Shown here: positions 1 through 12,055 of the stretch, piece by piece
How positions within the stretch are numbered: position 1 is the stretch's first letter
Layout: every line of letters starts with the position of its first letter
NCBI GenBank assembly: GCA_030141585.1
Contig: JAQIFP010000108.1
Span: forward strand, 12,501 to 32,729
Direction: 5' to 3'
Origin: Ophryocystis elektroscirrha
Taxonomy: Eukaryota > Apicomplexa > Conoidasida > Neogregarinorida > Ophryocystidae
DNA length: 20,229 nucleotides
The notes under the pieces: generated by a model
What the model was told of the DNA's origin: nothing
The model's input: only the letters and a program-made list of their open reading frames with translations
The model's database searches: none
Program-made: the position numbers and the translations under genes

Positions 1-159
1 TACTATGGGTTCGAGGCTGTTCTTTCTCTCAGCTTAATATTCCTGATGATATATTCGAAGGATCTGTTGTTCGAGGACTCAAGTAAATATTTATTAATGT
101 TATTTATATTGCATATATATCATAGTTATAATATTAAATATTTACAAAATTATATAACC

Positions 160-203
<44 letters not shown>

Positions 204-840
204 ATATTGTATTGAAAGTATATTTAGTTTTTTCATATTTGTATAAATAAATGTCTTTGATCATATATCAGATTCTTACAAATATACTTGAAAATGAGTA
301 TATCCTCGTATTTAAGCCTATACGTTGATACCTGTCTTTAATTGTACATATATAAATGAATATAGCAATATTTTCATTTAATTCTTATGGTGTCTTATAC
401 ATATTATACGTACGTTATAAAGTCTGTAATAATTTATATAAAACATATATTATTAGTACATATGTGTATATATAGATTTATACATATAAGCTTAACAATT
501 TATATGTACATAGGCATCCATACATATGATCTCGTATATATATATATATATATATATATTTATTAAATTATAATTACATTTATGCTTGTATAAACACGTA
601 AAAAGGACATCATAATACTTTCTTTTTTAGCTAAAATAAACATATGTAAATGCAAAGCATAATAACCCTCTACTTCACAAATTGTATATTACTTTTATAT
701 GTAGACGTTTAGAAGAACTCTTACGTCAACTGGCTTGTGCATCCAAAAATATAGGCCACGATGAGCTTGAAGCCAAATTTGTGGAAGCCATACATGGAAT
801 GCGACATGGTTTAGTTTTTTCAGCATCTTTATATTTATAA
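1..840 (+). CDS. MTR4: MTR4-type exosome RNA helicase, C-terminal end (partial)
   Basis: This is the last part of a Ski2-like DExH RNA helicase, the nuclear helicase that feeds RNA to the exosome in the TRAMP-type complex. The gene runs in from the left, so none of the helicase core is visible. Exon 1 (1-82, codons starting at base 3) encodes a segment with IPDDIFEGSVVRGLK. Intron 83-704 (GTAAAT...TGTAG, 622 nt) is removed in frame, and exon 2 (705-840) encodes RLEELLRQLACASKNIG and ends in VFSASLYL followed by TAA. The order EGS(V/I)(V/I)R, RLEELLRQ, F-A-SLYL is the conserved C-terminus of this family. The RLEELLRQ wording and the final SLYL fit MTR4 better than cytoplasmic SKI2. The intron is unusually long here and carries two pure (TA)n tracts (about 167-201 and 535-559). 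The downstream neighbour is convergent. Confidence 0.85.
167..201. repeat. (TA)n microsatellite in the MTR4 intron
   Basis: A pure TA dinucleotide tract lies in the long last intron of the MTR4-like gene; a second tract is at 535-559. Tracts of this kind recur in most of the long introns of the window and in none of the 28-41 nt ones. Confidence 0.9.
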
Positions 841-1154
841 TTGAAGTCTAATACTACTTTTTTTTTACTAATTATAACTATAATGGTAAAAGAGATTCTC
901 CTGATTTAAAAATCTTTGAAAATAAATGACGTATTGTGTATTTCCCCATGGAATAAACACGTTTTGAACCTGAAGCATTTTTTGTATTATAATATGATTA
1001 GTGCATATTTAATATGATTAGTTTTATTGTAATATAAAAATTATACACCAAAACATTTAAGAAAATAAAATTAATGATCTATACTAAATTTTTTTCTTTA
1101 TTCTTAATAATAACAATAATATTATAAATAATACTAATAATTATTTGTACGTTC

Positions 1155-1189
<35 letters not shown>

Positions 1190-1443
1190 CCTTTTGTATG
1201 TAAATTTATATCTTTGTATTAATATATATATTTTTGTATATATGCATATGTCCTTGAATGTATATATCTATCTCTTAATGTATATAATGTAATATATATA
1301 TATATATATATATATATATCTTTGTATGTATATACATTGGTCTGAAATACTTACAAAACTATTCGTAAATTAAATTATTATATACTTCAGTATATACTAC
1401 ATATGCTTAATTATGAATTTAAAGTTTAGTTTGTACTAGTAAA
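841..1443. other. Convergent intergenic spacer, AT-rich with TA tracts
   Basis: This 603-nt spacer separates the stop codon of the MTR4-like gene from that of the SFT2-like gene on the other strand. It must hold both 3' UTRs and poly(A) sites; AATAAA-like words are present near 920 and 952 but mean little in sequence this AT-rich. It contains two TA tracts (about 1164-1189 and 1292-1319) and a short direct repeat of ATATGATTAGT near 992 and 1012. I found no convincing coding exon or RNA gene in it. Confidence 0.6.
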
Positions 1444-2025
1444 TTATTTATCTATCATAAAAAATCCTTGGCCTAGTAAAAGGCGTGGTTTTATAGCTTT
1501 ACCTAAACCATAAGACAATAGTAGGCCAATCAAACAAATAACTTGAGTTAAGCTCATAAAACACATCTAAAAATGCTTGAATAAATTTGAAGGTTACCAA
1601 TATCGCCCTGCCTTGGAAAAAGGCAAACATTGAACCAGTAAAAGAAATTAAGTACCCCAAAGAAAACCCTAATCTAATGAAAATAATCTAATAATTATTA
1701 ATTGCACTGTACTTTTCTTTAGCGGATAAATGGCTGATAAACTTTTTGAATCCCACGTACTGCGTAATAGAGAATATAATCATGAAGCATCCTGCGGTGA
1801 ATAAAGACAAAAATTTGTTCGGCGCTATTATAATACTATAAGCATTGTTATATACAGCAATAGCTACATTGGGAGGAATAAGGTAGAAAGACATATTGTG
1901 ATTATTCCCAATATAAATGATATCAGAACTACTAAGTATTTTTTGTAAGAATGCTGGACATTTCCTAATTGATCATGGGCACTATTCACGGTTTGACGTG
2001 CTATTTCATTTGCGCTTGATATTCC
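1444..2025 (-). CDS. SFT2-like Golgi vesicle-transport membrane protein (5' end unresolved)
   Basis: A four-helix membrane protein of the SFT2 family, which acts in vesicle fusion and retrograde traffic at the Golgi. Exons on the minus strand are 2025-1868, 1835-1713, 1673-1598 and 1566-1444. They are joined by introns of 32, 39 and 31 nt and give 159 residues in one frame. The order is a hydrophilic stretch (EIARQTVNSAHDQLG), TM1 (LVVLISFILGIITICL), a loop with APNKF (compare the WVPRKG position in animal SFT2), TM2, FKKFISHLSAKEKLGFSLGY, TM3, then TM4 (SLTQVICLIGLLLSYGLG). This matches the SFT2 layout: GP-type loop, basic segment, then a Q before the last helix. Position 2025 is a splice acceptor, not a start. 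The first exon should lie upstream among the 10-bp repeats or in the N gap and was not found. It is transcribed away from RAB6. Confidence 0.75.
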
Positions 2026-2148
2026 CTAATTCAAATTGTAATATAAATGCATAAATAACTTTATAATGTTTATATTCAATTACATTAGACAATTTATAAA
2101 TAAGATATAAATGTATCCATTTTGATATATGAGCATTAAAATTAAAAC

Positions 2149-2276
2149 ATATATATATATATGTATATATATGTATATATATGTATATATATGTATATAT
2201 ATGTATATATATGTATATATATGTATATATATGTATATATATGTATATATATGTATATATATGTATATATATGTAT
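2149..2276. repeat. 10-bp tandem repeat array (ATGTATATAT)n, truncated by gap
   Basis: About a dozen near-perfect copies of a 10-bp unit, ATGTATATAT, run from a short (TA)n lead-in up to the run of Ns. Every frame is open on both strands because the unit length shares no factor with 3 and makes no stop codon, so it yields false peptides of the [10 protein letters not shown] type. The same unit recurs at about 11381-11812 and, inverted, at about 13880-14035. Here it sits between the divergent SFT2-like and RAB6 genes. Confidence 0.95.
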
Positions 2277-2293
2277 NNNNNNNNNNNNNNNNN
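2277..2293. other. Assembly gap (17 Ns) inside the 10-bp repeat
   Basis: Seventeen unresolved bases are flanked by the decanucleotide repeat on the left and TATATAT on the right. The stated length is probably not the true one. The array, and any exon within it, may be collapsed. Both flanking genes lack an expected 5' exon, so the missing sequence may matter for each. Confidence 0.95.
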
Positions 2294-2318
2294 TATATAT
2301 AATAAGTTATATACATAT

Positions 2319-3287
<969 letters not shown>

Positions 3288-3737
3288 TTATTCTGTTACA
3301 GCAGTTGGATCTTCGGTTACTTCATTTGAACGGTTCTCACTATTTGATACTAACGGTGTTCGAGTTTTATATCGATTATTGCACCCAAATAATATTATAA
3401 GGCTACAACACGCCAAGATAGCATAAATCTAATTTTTTTTTTTCATAATACATTTTCAAAATACCGATGCTGCAATTGCTCCTGATATTGTTCTATCTAC
3501 TTTCAGTCTATTCGGTATCTCTATTGAGTCAGATTTCAAATGGCAAAGTATAGATATCAAACCCTAAACAATTAAACCGACACTCAAATTATCAACTTTT
3601 TTAGTTAATTTTCAAATAATTATGATTATTATATATTTATATATGTGTATATACGTATTCATTACATATATATATATATAATATATATTGTATATATATA
3701 CATGACATTGTGTAGATATAAAAACTCATATGATTTA

Positions 3738-3777
<40 letters not shown>

Positions 3778-4102
3778 TATTGTATACAGTTATACTAAAA
3801 ATGAAATAAGTTAAAATTGCATATATTCGACTAAAAAAAAATATAAGTTTTCAAGCATACCTTGACTTTATATATATATACATATATATATATTTCATTA
3901 ATAGTCACATGAATCAGCATAATACTAGAATGCGTTCTTGTGAAAATTAAATAGCGTAAATCTATCTAATATTTCGAATACATAGAATTCTATGAAAAAC
4001 CTACTACCATAAAGGTTTATAATTATGGTTTTATATTACGAGAAAAATAAATCCAGCACATGAGATAGGCAGGCATATTATAGCGCCAGTTTCAAGACGC
4101 AT
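3288..4102 (-). CDS. Small multi-pass membrane protein, unknown family
   Basis: I do not recognise this protein. The 3' end is well supported. Minus-strand exons 3563-3465 and 3428-3288, joined by a 36-nt intron (GTATTT...ATTAG) at a codon boundary, encode 79 residues: a hydrophilic run (KSDSIEIPNRLKVDR), a strong helix (ISGAIAASIYAILACCSLII) and a polar tail ending in TAA. An upstream exon near 3831-3788 (RIYAILTYFIFSIT, donor GTATAC) would add another helix in phase, across a TA-rich intron of over 200 nt. A plausible start is ATG at 4102 (MRLETGAIICLPISCAGFIFL), which looks like a first membrane segment or signal anchor. The exons between 4040 and 3831 are not resolved. The gene starts 92 bp from the Virilizer-like start in the divergent direction and ends immediately against RAB6. 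Confidence 0.5.
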
Positions 4103-4194
4103 TCTTCAGTTTATTAGCATTAAATTACAGAACTTGCAAAAAATCGAAAAGTATCCGGTACACTAATATAAATTGATTCAACGGAAAAAAATAT
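4103..4194. promoter_or_regulatory. Short divergent upstream region (membrane protein / Virilizer-like)
   Basis: Only 92 bp separate the candidate start codons of the minus-strand membrane protein (4102) and the plus-strand Virilizer-like gene (4195). The stretch is less repetitive than other spacers, with no TA tract, and would have to hold both promoters and both 5' leaders. No specific factor site is recognised. The call depends on the 4102 start being right. Confidence 0.4.
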
Positions 4195-4777
4195 ATGCGA
4201 GTTGACGATGGAATTAATCGAGCGCTCTCTGCTATACACGAGATAGATCGCTTATATTCATTGCCAAGTTTAAAAAATCAGAATAAAGATTTTAATAAAT
4301 TAATTGAAGAAACATCTCCCGTTTGTGTAACATTTTCAACAATAATTGGAAATTGTGAAGATTTTACTATTGAGCAATTTGAACTTCCCACAACTCAAGC
4401 TTTTGTTATAAATGAGATCAATGTACTCCAAAAAGATGCTGCAGCATTAAATGGTTCATTTATTGGACAAACGACACCGATTCCGCAAAATTGCCAAGTA
4501 CAAATATGGGCTTTAAATCTGTTAGAGGTCGAAACTTTTTACACACCTTTAAATTGCACCGTATATAATGATGGTTCTTTGAAATTTCATTCTGATAAAC
4601 TAATTGTCACACATAAGATACTTGTTAAAGGCTGCTTCAATAGATTATCTGTAGTGTTCTATGGGTGGCCATTTGAAGTTAGTACTGACCAACGCATATA
4701 TGAGCTACGAAAGTAATATATAGGTTCAAAGTTTTTTAAATGAACTGATTAATTTCATTTTCAACTGCACTATATTT

Positions 4778-4816
<39 letters not shown>

Positions 4817-7800
4817 GCGAGAAAGTTTATGTCTTAAATACATTACATATATTTAATAGTAATAATTATTTGGATATACGAGTAATGATAATCTATACGT
4901 TACAAATTATTTTTATTTGGCTGTGTTAAATATTTTTAATTAAGGTTTTGGGCCAAATGTGGAGAATATACCATAGGCCGTCCACCGATAAATCAGTCCT
5001 TCCTTGATATTAGTAAATTAGATGCTGCGTATTTTACATCCCATGGTCCTCAAATTTCAAAGAATACAGACAGTTACAGTGTATCCAATTATTTATATTC
5101 TGAACATAACGAATTTTACAGTAAAATTTTTGATGTTCGCACTGATCGTAAGCTGTCATATAAATAAATGAATTACTAAATATTCATTCTATATATTGTT
5201 TATTTAATATTACATATTTATGAAATTGTGTAAATTCATAATATATGTATATATTGACAAATTTATTTTTTATATTATTTAAATGCATATATATGTAACT
5301 GTGAATTATTAAGCAATTATCGTTTATACAATGAAGAGTTACATAATTTTTAGCTGTAATTGAAGATAAAGAAGAAAAAACTGTGGTACCATCCATCGCC
5401 AATATTGAGTTTCCCCAAGAGTTTAGTGATTTTTTACAGTCAACTATAGATACGGTAAGTTATCTCTAATATAAATAATGGCTCATTAGCTTACAAATGA
5501 AAAAACGTCTGACGGGTTAAGCTTACCATCTGTAACTTTTTATTCGAAGTTTGGCATAGATTTAATAAATATATTGAGTGTTTACGAAGATGAATGTATT
5601 CTGATATCGGAGTTACTAGCTACTAACCGTAATTGGGCTATAAGCTTATCTTTGTTACTATGGCCATTTGACCAAGAGTCGCTATACAATTGTTTCTTGA
5701 GCTCTTTCAATGAAAATAATTGTCCTCCTAAGTTTAACTATTTATCTGCAACCAAAGAGCATTATATCAAAGTTTTTAATATTTTACGTCTTCTTTTAAG
5801 TTCTCATAGAGACTTTTTAGATTATTTTTTAAGCTTAGATGGTTTAAAATACATATGTTCCTTTCTGGACATTGAAATACCTACATGGAGTGATAGATTC
5901 AATCAAACGACTTCTTATCCATATAAAACACAAGTATTTACATATAATGCCTATATAACTTATAGATAGCTGCATTCAGTCTATTAGTAGGTATCAGTAA
6001 TCATAGAGAAGGTGTGGAATGTTTGGTTAATAAAATATCGACATCAAATGAAGAAACTTCAATATATGAATGTATTAGAAATACAGCTATGAAACAGAAA
6101 CAATTTGGAAGGTAAATATATATTAATAATAATAACGCTTTTAATTTATTAGACAATTATTCAACAGTCTATTTAATGAATTATGTTATAATGTGAGGTT
6201 ACATGTCTTAATATCGGAAACTGAAGGATTAGTTGACACTATTTTGAGTCCAGAGTCCACCACTGTACACAATGTAATTTATGGGTTAACGGAAGCATTT
6301 ACATGTATGACATTTATGGCTCAATGGGATCCTCAACGTGAAAAGGAGTTTTATGAAATAGGAGAAAGTATTGACGAAAATGTTTTGTCGTCTAGAATTA
6401 TACGCTTATCTCGAATAGGTTCAGATAAAGGAATGCGTAATGATGGTCTTGGACCAGATAATCATAAATCTAAATTAGACCAAATAAATAACACATTTGC
6501 AAAAAGGTTTTATAAAGCAAATAGTCGTTCTTTTATTCATTCTATTTTCCAATTAAAGAAGTTTCTATTAGACCAAGATTTCTCAAATTATCAAACCGTG
6601 GAATACACCGTGGTAGCCCCTGTGTCGCACCTTTATATAAACGAGCTAGAAATAAATGGAAGAAATGTTTTAGATTTGCCTCTAAATGTTTGTTCTATAG
6701 AGGTGTTAAAAAAAAGATTAATATCTCTGATAGACTCCTTTTTCAGTTGGTTTTTTCTAACAACATTTGGGTCTAATTATTTCCTTAATCATTTCATAAG
6801 ATGTTCCCATATTGACAATTATTTATTACCGTATAAAACTTCGTATATAAATTTACTGTCCGAAGAATCTAAAAAACATATAAAAATATGTGTAAAAGCT
6901 TCAGATATTTTACACGAGCTGGTATTCAATACGTTGGATGAATCTTGTGACTCTAAAACATATAAAAAAGGCATCAATAACATCATACTGGCTTCAAATG
7001 AAGACAATCTCCTTTTGTCCGATAATATCCATTTATCTTTTGTTAATTTACAGCAATTTTACAAGTTTCTAACTTTCAATGCTAGATCATTCTTTATATT
7101 ATATGGGGAAAGATTAGATATAGCAGAATTGTTTGGTACATTTCTTAATAGTGTAGCCTCTACCCAATTGAAAGAAGAAGAAAAATCAGATAATATACAG
7201 CTAAATAAATCTCTAACAACGGAAACAGGAGTCACATATGACCAAGTACAACAAGAAGTTATATGTTTATCTACTTTTTGGTAATTATTAGTATGAGTAA
7301 ATTTGTTTAGTTCCCTTATTGAAATAACGCATATTTTCTTATACGAAGCTCCAATATCCTTTTTAAAGGGGTTTTTGTCTTCATGGAGCGAATCTACCGT
7401 CAAACTTTGTCAAATGGCTACTCAAAACGTAAATTATATATTTGTATATTTATATATAATTAGATAGCTAATATTAAAGAGCAAACTCTATTTGATTCTA
7501 CATATTTATGGGGTTTTAGCGATTTGTCAATAAATGCGTATAATATAAATAATAACTCTAACGAAGAAAATCAAAATAAACCTGGTATACTATCATCATT
7601 TGTACCTTCCTCTTTGTATACAGGAATTCGTCAAGTAAGCTTTATTATTACTAATATAAATAAAGGTTGCCAAATATAATAGAAAATTAGCCCAGAAAAT
7701 ATTGGAATTATATAAAGCTCATATACTTGTAAATGAACTATACAAATCTATTAAAGATGAGCAAAATAAAGAGTTTCAAATTGAAGAAAATAACAGTTAT

Positions 7801-10800
7801 ATGCAAAATTCTTCTGAGACTTCTAAAATACATCTCGACAAAGGGGTTCAATATTTATCTGAAAAGGTCAAGTAAGAGAGATGCATCTGTTACATATATA
7901 TAGTCAAATAATATTTATTTAATAAGTCTTTAATTTGAAATTATTTAATAAATTTATAATTAAAAATTATTTAATAAATAAATATATGATATATGTCATC
8001 AGACATTTATCCAACGAAGCAAACCCTAATCAATTAATACCCACATGTGAAACAGTTGGAATAGCAAGTTCAACCGCTAAAACCGTTGAATCATCAGTCG
8101 TTATAGCTTCACGTTTAGGAGGTTATAATGGTGTATTGGGTGTGCCAATGTTAAGTTTAAAATATCCAGAATGTACTGAAGATTCTAATAATACCGTTTT
8201 CCTACCACCTAAAATATTACCTGGCTGGAAAAGTGATATATATTTATCAATAAAATTATTGCTTAATATAGTTAATAATTATTCCGATTATATAATAGAT
8301 GGATCTGCTACTATCAATGAATTAGCTAATATCATTGAAATAGCTTGTTATAAAAATCCTTATTTAACATTTCAAGCATGTCATGTAGATTTGAAAAACT
8401 CCCTAAAACAATTATTAATAACACTGAGTACATTAATATCGATTCCGTTACAGAAATTGATAGAAACAGAATCCAGTGGACATTTAGAAGGCTTGAATTT
8501 TAATTTATGGAATAATTGTATAATTGAATACTTACCAGTATGTGAACAAGTACTTCATTTGGTATATAATCTATTAAATGCTATTTTGCCTAATGCTCCA
8601 TATCCAATATCACCTTTACTTTTATCGCAAGCTGTCAATAAACGTACCAATATATCTATTTCTAAGAATTCAACAACAGACGGTACCGCTTGGGTATATG
8701 GAGGTTTAATTGACTCTGGTTTAGCAAACGCTATAATACTTTTAGCTATCAGTTTAACACAATCTTGGGTTATATTAAATAAAGATAAAAACTCTAGTTT
8801 ACATAAAAAAAATGTAGATTCACTAATTACCTGTTTAGATCTAATATGTGTGATATTACGCTTATGGAGTTTACGGGCACCAGATGCAGTACCAACTATT
8901 ATAATGTCCATAATAAGAAACGGACGTTTATTACCATGTTTTTATCCCATGGTTCCATGCTTACTTACATCAATATATAATTTAGGGGCTACATTGCCAC
9001 CACAAGGTGCTCTTTTCAGCTTTAGCAGAACCCAACCTAGTCTGATAACTAATGAATTAAATGGAACAGAGGGACGTAATTTGGAAGCAATTGTGTCTAG
9101 ATTAAAACAATTGTATATGCAAAAAAGACAAGCTGAAGATACCCGTAAAAACATGATATTATCTAGTGTAGAAAATATGCAAAATATAGCAACAAATACT
9201 ACAAATTTGCGTTTCAGTAACAGATTACCGTCTTCAATGACAACATTAACGTTTTCATCACGTATATGGCTACCTAAAATAATTGAAGAGGCATTGTCAC
9301 ATATAAATTTATATTTGATAGTGCAAATACCTTTATCTCCAATTATGCATGGTGAAAAATCTTTATGTGGATCTGGTGGTTATGAATGGTCTCATCGTAA
9401 CATAGGGCGAATAACTACAGGCAATGAAGAGGATATACTCTCTTTCAGTATATTTAATCCTAATGAAAATCCTGATCTCATACAAGACTGGGCTATATGG
9501 GAAAAGCTTCGAGATTCTTTAAATGAATCTTTAGTCGAAACTGCCATAGAAATGGCTTTAGAATCTGAAAAAGCACTAGTTGCACCTTTAACTTTATCTC
9601 CAGCTACTATGAACATAATTACTCAGTCTAGGACACAAACGATAGAATTTATTCAATCCATTAGCAGTGCACCAAAACGTGAATTACTGAGACTTAACAA
9701 AATAGCTAATCTAAATAGTCAAATAAAAGTAGAGGATATATCAGAAATAATAACTTTGTTAACATATGGCAGTTTTAGCTCAAATAGTATATTTTTTGCT
9801 TCCACAGCAGCATGCATTGCAACTATGACTATATCCAATGGTCCTCCTGTGCTTGATTTATTGGCATATTCTGTGCGCAATGCTTTAAGTAATTTATCTG
9901 ATTTTTTAACGAATGAATTACAAAATAATCGTGCTAGCGGTATAGCACGACTATTCCATTTATCTAAAGCTTTACTGTTTATATATAATACAGTAGATTT
10001 GATTAATATTCCTATACTAGAAATAAGCATTATATTGTTTCAATTAAGTGCGGAATGTCTTAAAGCTATTCAAGATGTACCAGTTATAGACTCTGAGTGT
10101 CCTATATATCCAGTACTAATTAGTTTATTTGATGGATTATTACCAATAGCCGTTTCTTTATTTTCCAAAGGAATACATTTATTCCATAGGTTTACATATA
10201 CGCTAACACAGCCTGAATTAACTCAAATATTTACGGGATTATTGGACCCGAAACAGCCTGAACAGCAATTTACTGTTAATAATGAATCACCAATACCACC
10301 ACAACCAGCTCAACAAATTAAAAACACCGAAGAATTATCCAATTTTGCAAATCGGCTTGTAATAGAACAGTTTCCTTTATTTTTTGGTACCAGTAGCTTA
10401 CCACTTGGACATGTATCTAAAATAATAGACTATATACGATCTGTTTGCTCTATTATGTCAGTTATTTTGAACCAATTACCTATTGCTTGGGATTGCAATA
10501 TACGTACATTAAATCAAGAAAACCCTTACTATACAAAACAAGTAAATTCTTCATGGGAAGGCTTATCAGTACAAACAGTCCATGCTATGCTAAACTGTCT
10601 TAAATTAGTAGTCTCCTCTAATTTATTCCGAAATATTGCTATGTATGAAATTTCTGGTTCTTTTATGGAAGTTTATCTACAAACATTAAAGAAATTAGGA
10701 GACTTGTATAATTCAGATGATTTAGACTCTACAAACAATATTGCTGATGCTGATATGACTCAACCTTCAAAAGATGATATTTTACTCAATGCAACTGTTA

Positions 10801-11321
10801 ACGGTGCAGCAGATTTATCCATAAAGCTTGATCTGTTTATCAATACACTTACCGATTCTCTTGAAGAGTTTCTAAAAGATCCTTTAGCGAATTCTTCTCA
10901 AATTAAAAGTCTTTGTTCTGTATTGGATATAGTAGCAGATATAGGCTTAAGTATATTTGATCAGCCATTTATTAAATCTGCACAATTATTACTAGCGTAT
11001 ATAACTAGCACGAAAGTAACCCCAGATACATTTTACGACGGAAATCCAACAAAATCAGATCCAACTTTAGCCGATGACGCTGCCTCTTTATACGCTGATT
11101 TTGAAGATCCGTCCATACCAACTGAACAAGCAGAAAAACCTGAACTTATTCCTAGTTTGAAACATACTTGTTTAAAACGATTATTAACTCAATTAAATGC
11201 ACTACAACTTTCTCATTCTTCCCTTGATAAGTTTAATAAACTTCAAACTATTATACAAGACAAACTTATAATTACATCTGCCCCAGTCGTAAGTAAAACA
11301 TTACAATTTAGTACAGTGTAA
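4195..11321 (+). CDS. VIR: Virilizer-like scaffold of the m6A mRNA methyltransferase complex
   Basis: Virilizer (VIRMA/KIAA1429) is the large scaffold that holds WTAP and the METTL3-METTL14 writer on nuclear mRNA. Ten exons (4195-4712, 4945-5147, 5354-5454, 5490-5933, 5966-6111, 6153-7280, 7311-7428, 7464-7634, 7666-7871, 8003-11321) join without a stop into 2117 residues, close to plant VIR length. Introns are 232, 206, 35, 32, 41, 30, 35, 31 and 131 nt. The N-terminal domain (about 41-160) carries the family signature: [24 protein letters not shown] (61-78), a polar loop with [13 protein letters not shown], then [15 protein letters not shown] (143-157), matching the 'LVLRGWYNCLTLAIYG' position of animal Virilizer. 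The rest is helical, leucine-rich and HEAT/ARM-like (for example HREGVECLV near 460). Two acidic, low-complexity runs lie near the C-terminus. ATG 4195 is the first in-frame start before the conserved domain. A giant nucleoporin was the main alternative; the N-terminal signature argues against it. Confidence 0.7.
4784..4813. repeat. (TA)n tract in first Virilizer-like intron
   Basis: A pure TA tract sits inside the 232-nt first intron (4713-4944) of the Virilizer-like gene, whereas six of the other eight introns are 30-41 nt. This fits the pattern of long introns being short introns enlarged by microsatellite growth. Confidence 0.85.
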
Positions 11322-12055
11322 TTAAATTATTATTAAATAATATGTATATCTATGTATGTATATGTATATACTTTTACATATATGTATATATATGTATATA
11401 TATGTATATATATGTATATATATGTATATATATGTATATATATGTATATATATGTATATATATGTATATATATGTATATATATGTCTATATATGTATATA
11501 TATGTATATATATGTATATATACGTATATATATATATATATGTATATATATGTATATATATGTATATATATGTATATATATGTATATATATGTATATATA
11601 TGTCTATATATGTATATACATGTATATATACGTATATATATATATATATATGTATATATATGTATATATATGTATATATATGTATATATATGTATATATA
11701 TGTATATATATGTATATATATGTATGTATATGTATATATATGTATATATATGTATATATATAAATATATATGTATATATATGTATATATATGTATATATA
11801 TATATATGTATCTTTATATGTATTTATACATATATGTATATATATTAAGTATATTATATATTTATCAAATATATATATGTATATTTGATATATATATACC
11901 CTCATAATAAAATTGATACCGTATAATGATTAAAATATGGTAATAATAATTTATAAGTATATTGTATAAATATAGTTTATAATCAAATAATTGATTTATT
12001 AGCAAAATATTGTTATTTATTGTTTTTAAAGTTTTGATTAATAAATCAAATATAA
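11322..12055. repeat. Large 10-bp repeat array and AT-rich convergent spacer
   Basis: This spacer separates the Virilizer-like stop from the stop of a minus-strand gene. From about 11381 to 11812 it is a nearly continuous array of the 10-bp unit TATATATGTA, over 40 copies, with degenerate copies out to about 11885. Variants mark positions: TGTCTATA at 11483 and 11601, and TACG followed by a (TA)n insertion at 11521 and 11629. They show an internal duplication of about 110 bp. The array is open in all frames and gives spurious [14 protein letters not shown] peptides of up to 178 residues. The remaining 11890-12055 is plain AT-rich sequence with nothing recognisable. Confidence 0.95.

Noticed and set aside
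1470..1490. Minus-strand CGCCTTTTAC, identical to the U5 snRNA loop core
   Set aside because: It lies inside the SFT2-like coding exon (KPRLLLGQG). There is no flanking U5 stem and no Sm site nearby, so it is a chance match.
7935..8002. Upstream extension of the large final Virilizer-like frame as its own start
   Set aside because: The extension is Asn/Lys/Ile/Tyr-rich intron-type sequence with no good start. An acceptor at 8002 joins the previous exon in phase.
4195..11321. Nucleoporin of the NUP188/NUP205 type, or several separate genes
   Set aside because: All ten exons join in phase into one chain, and the N-terminal domain fits Virilizer. The helical-repeat remainder alone cannot tell these families apart, so this stays the main alternative.
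11342..11888. Long open frames on both strands giving Tyr/Ile repeat peptides
   Set aside because: They are translations of the 10-bp satellite, which has no stop in any frame. No start context, no homology and all frames are equally open. The same applies to the frames at 2006-2329, 2181-2400 and 13793-14141.
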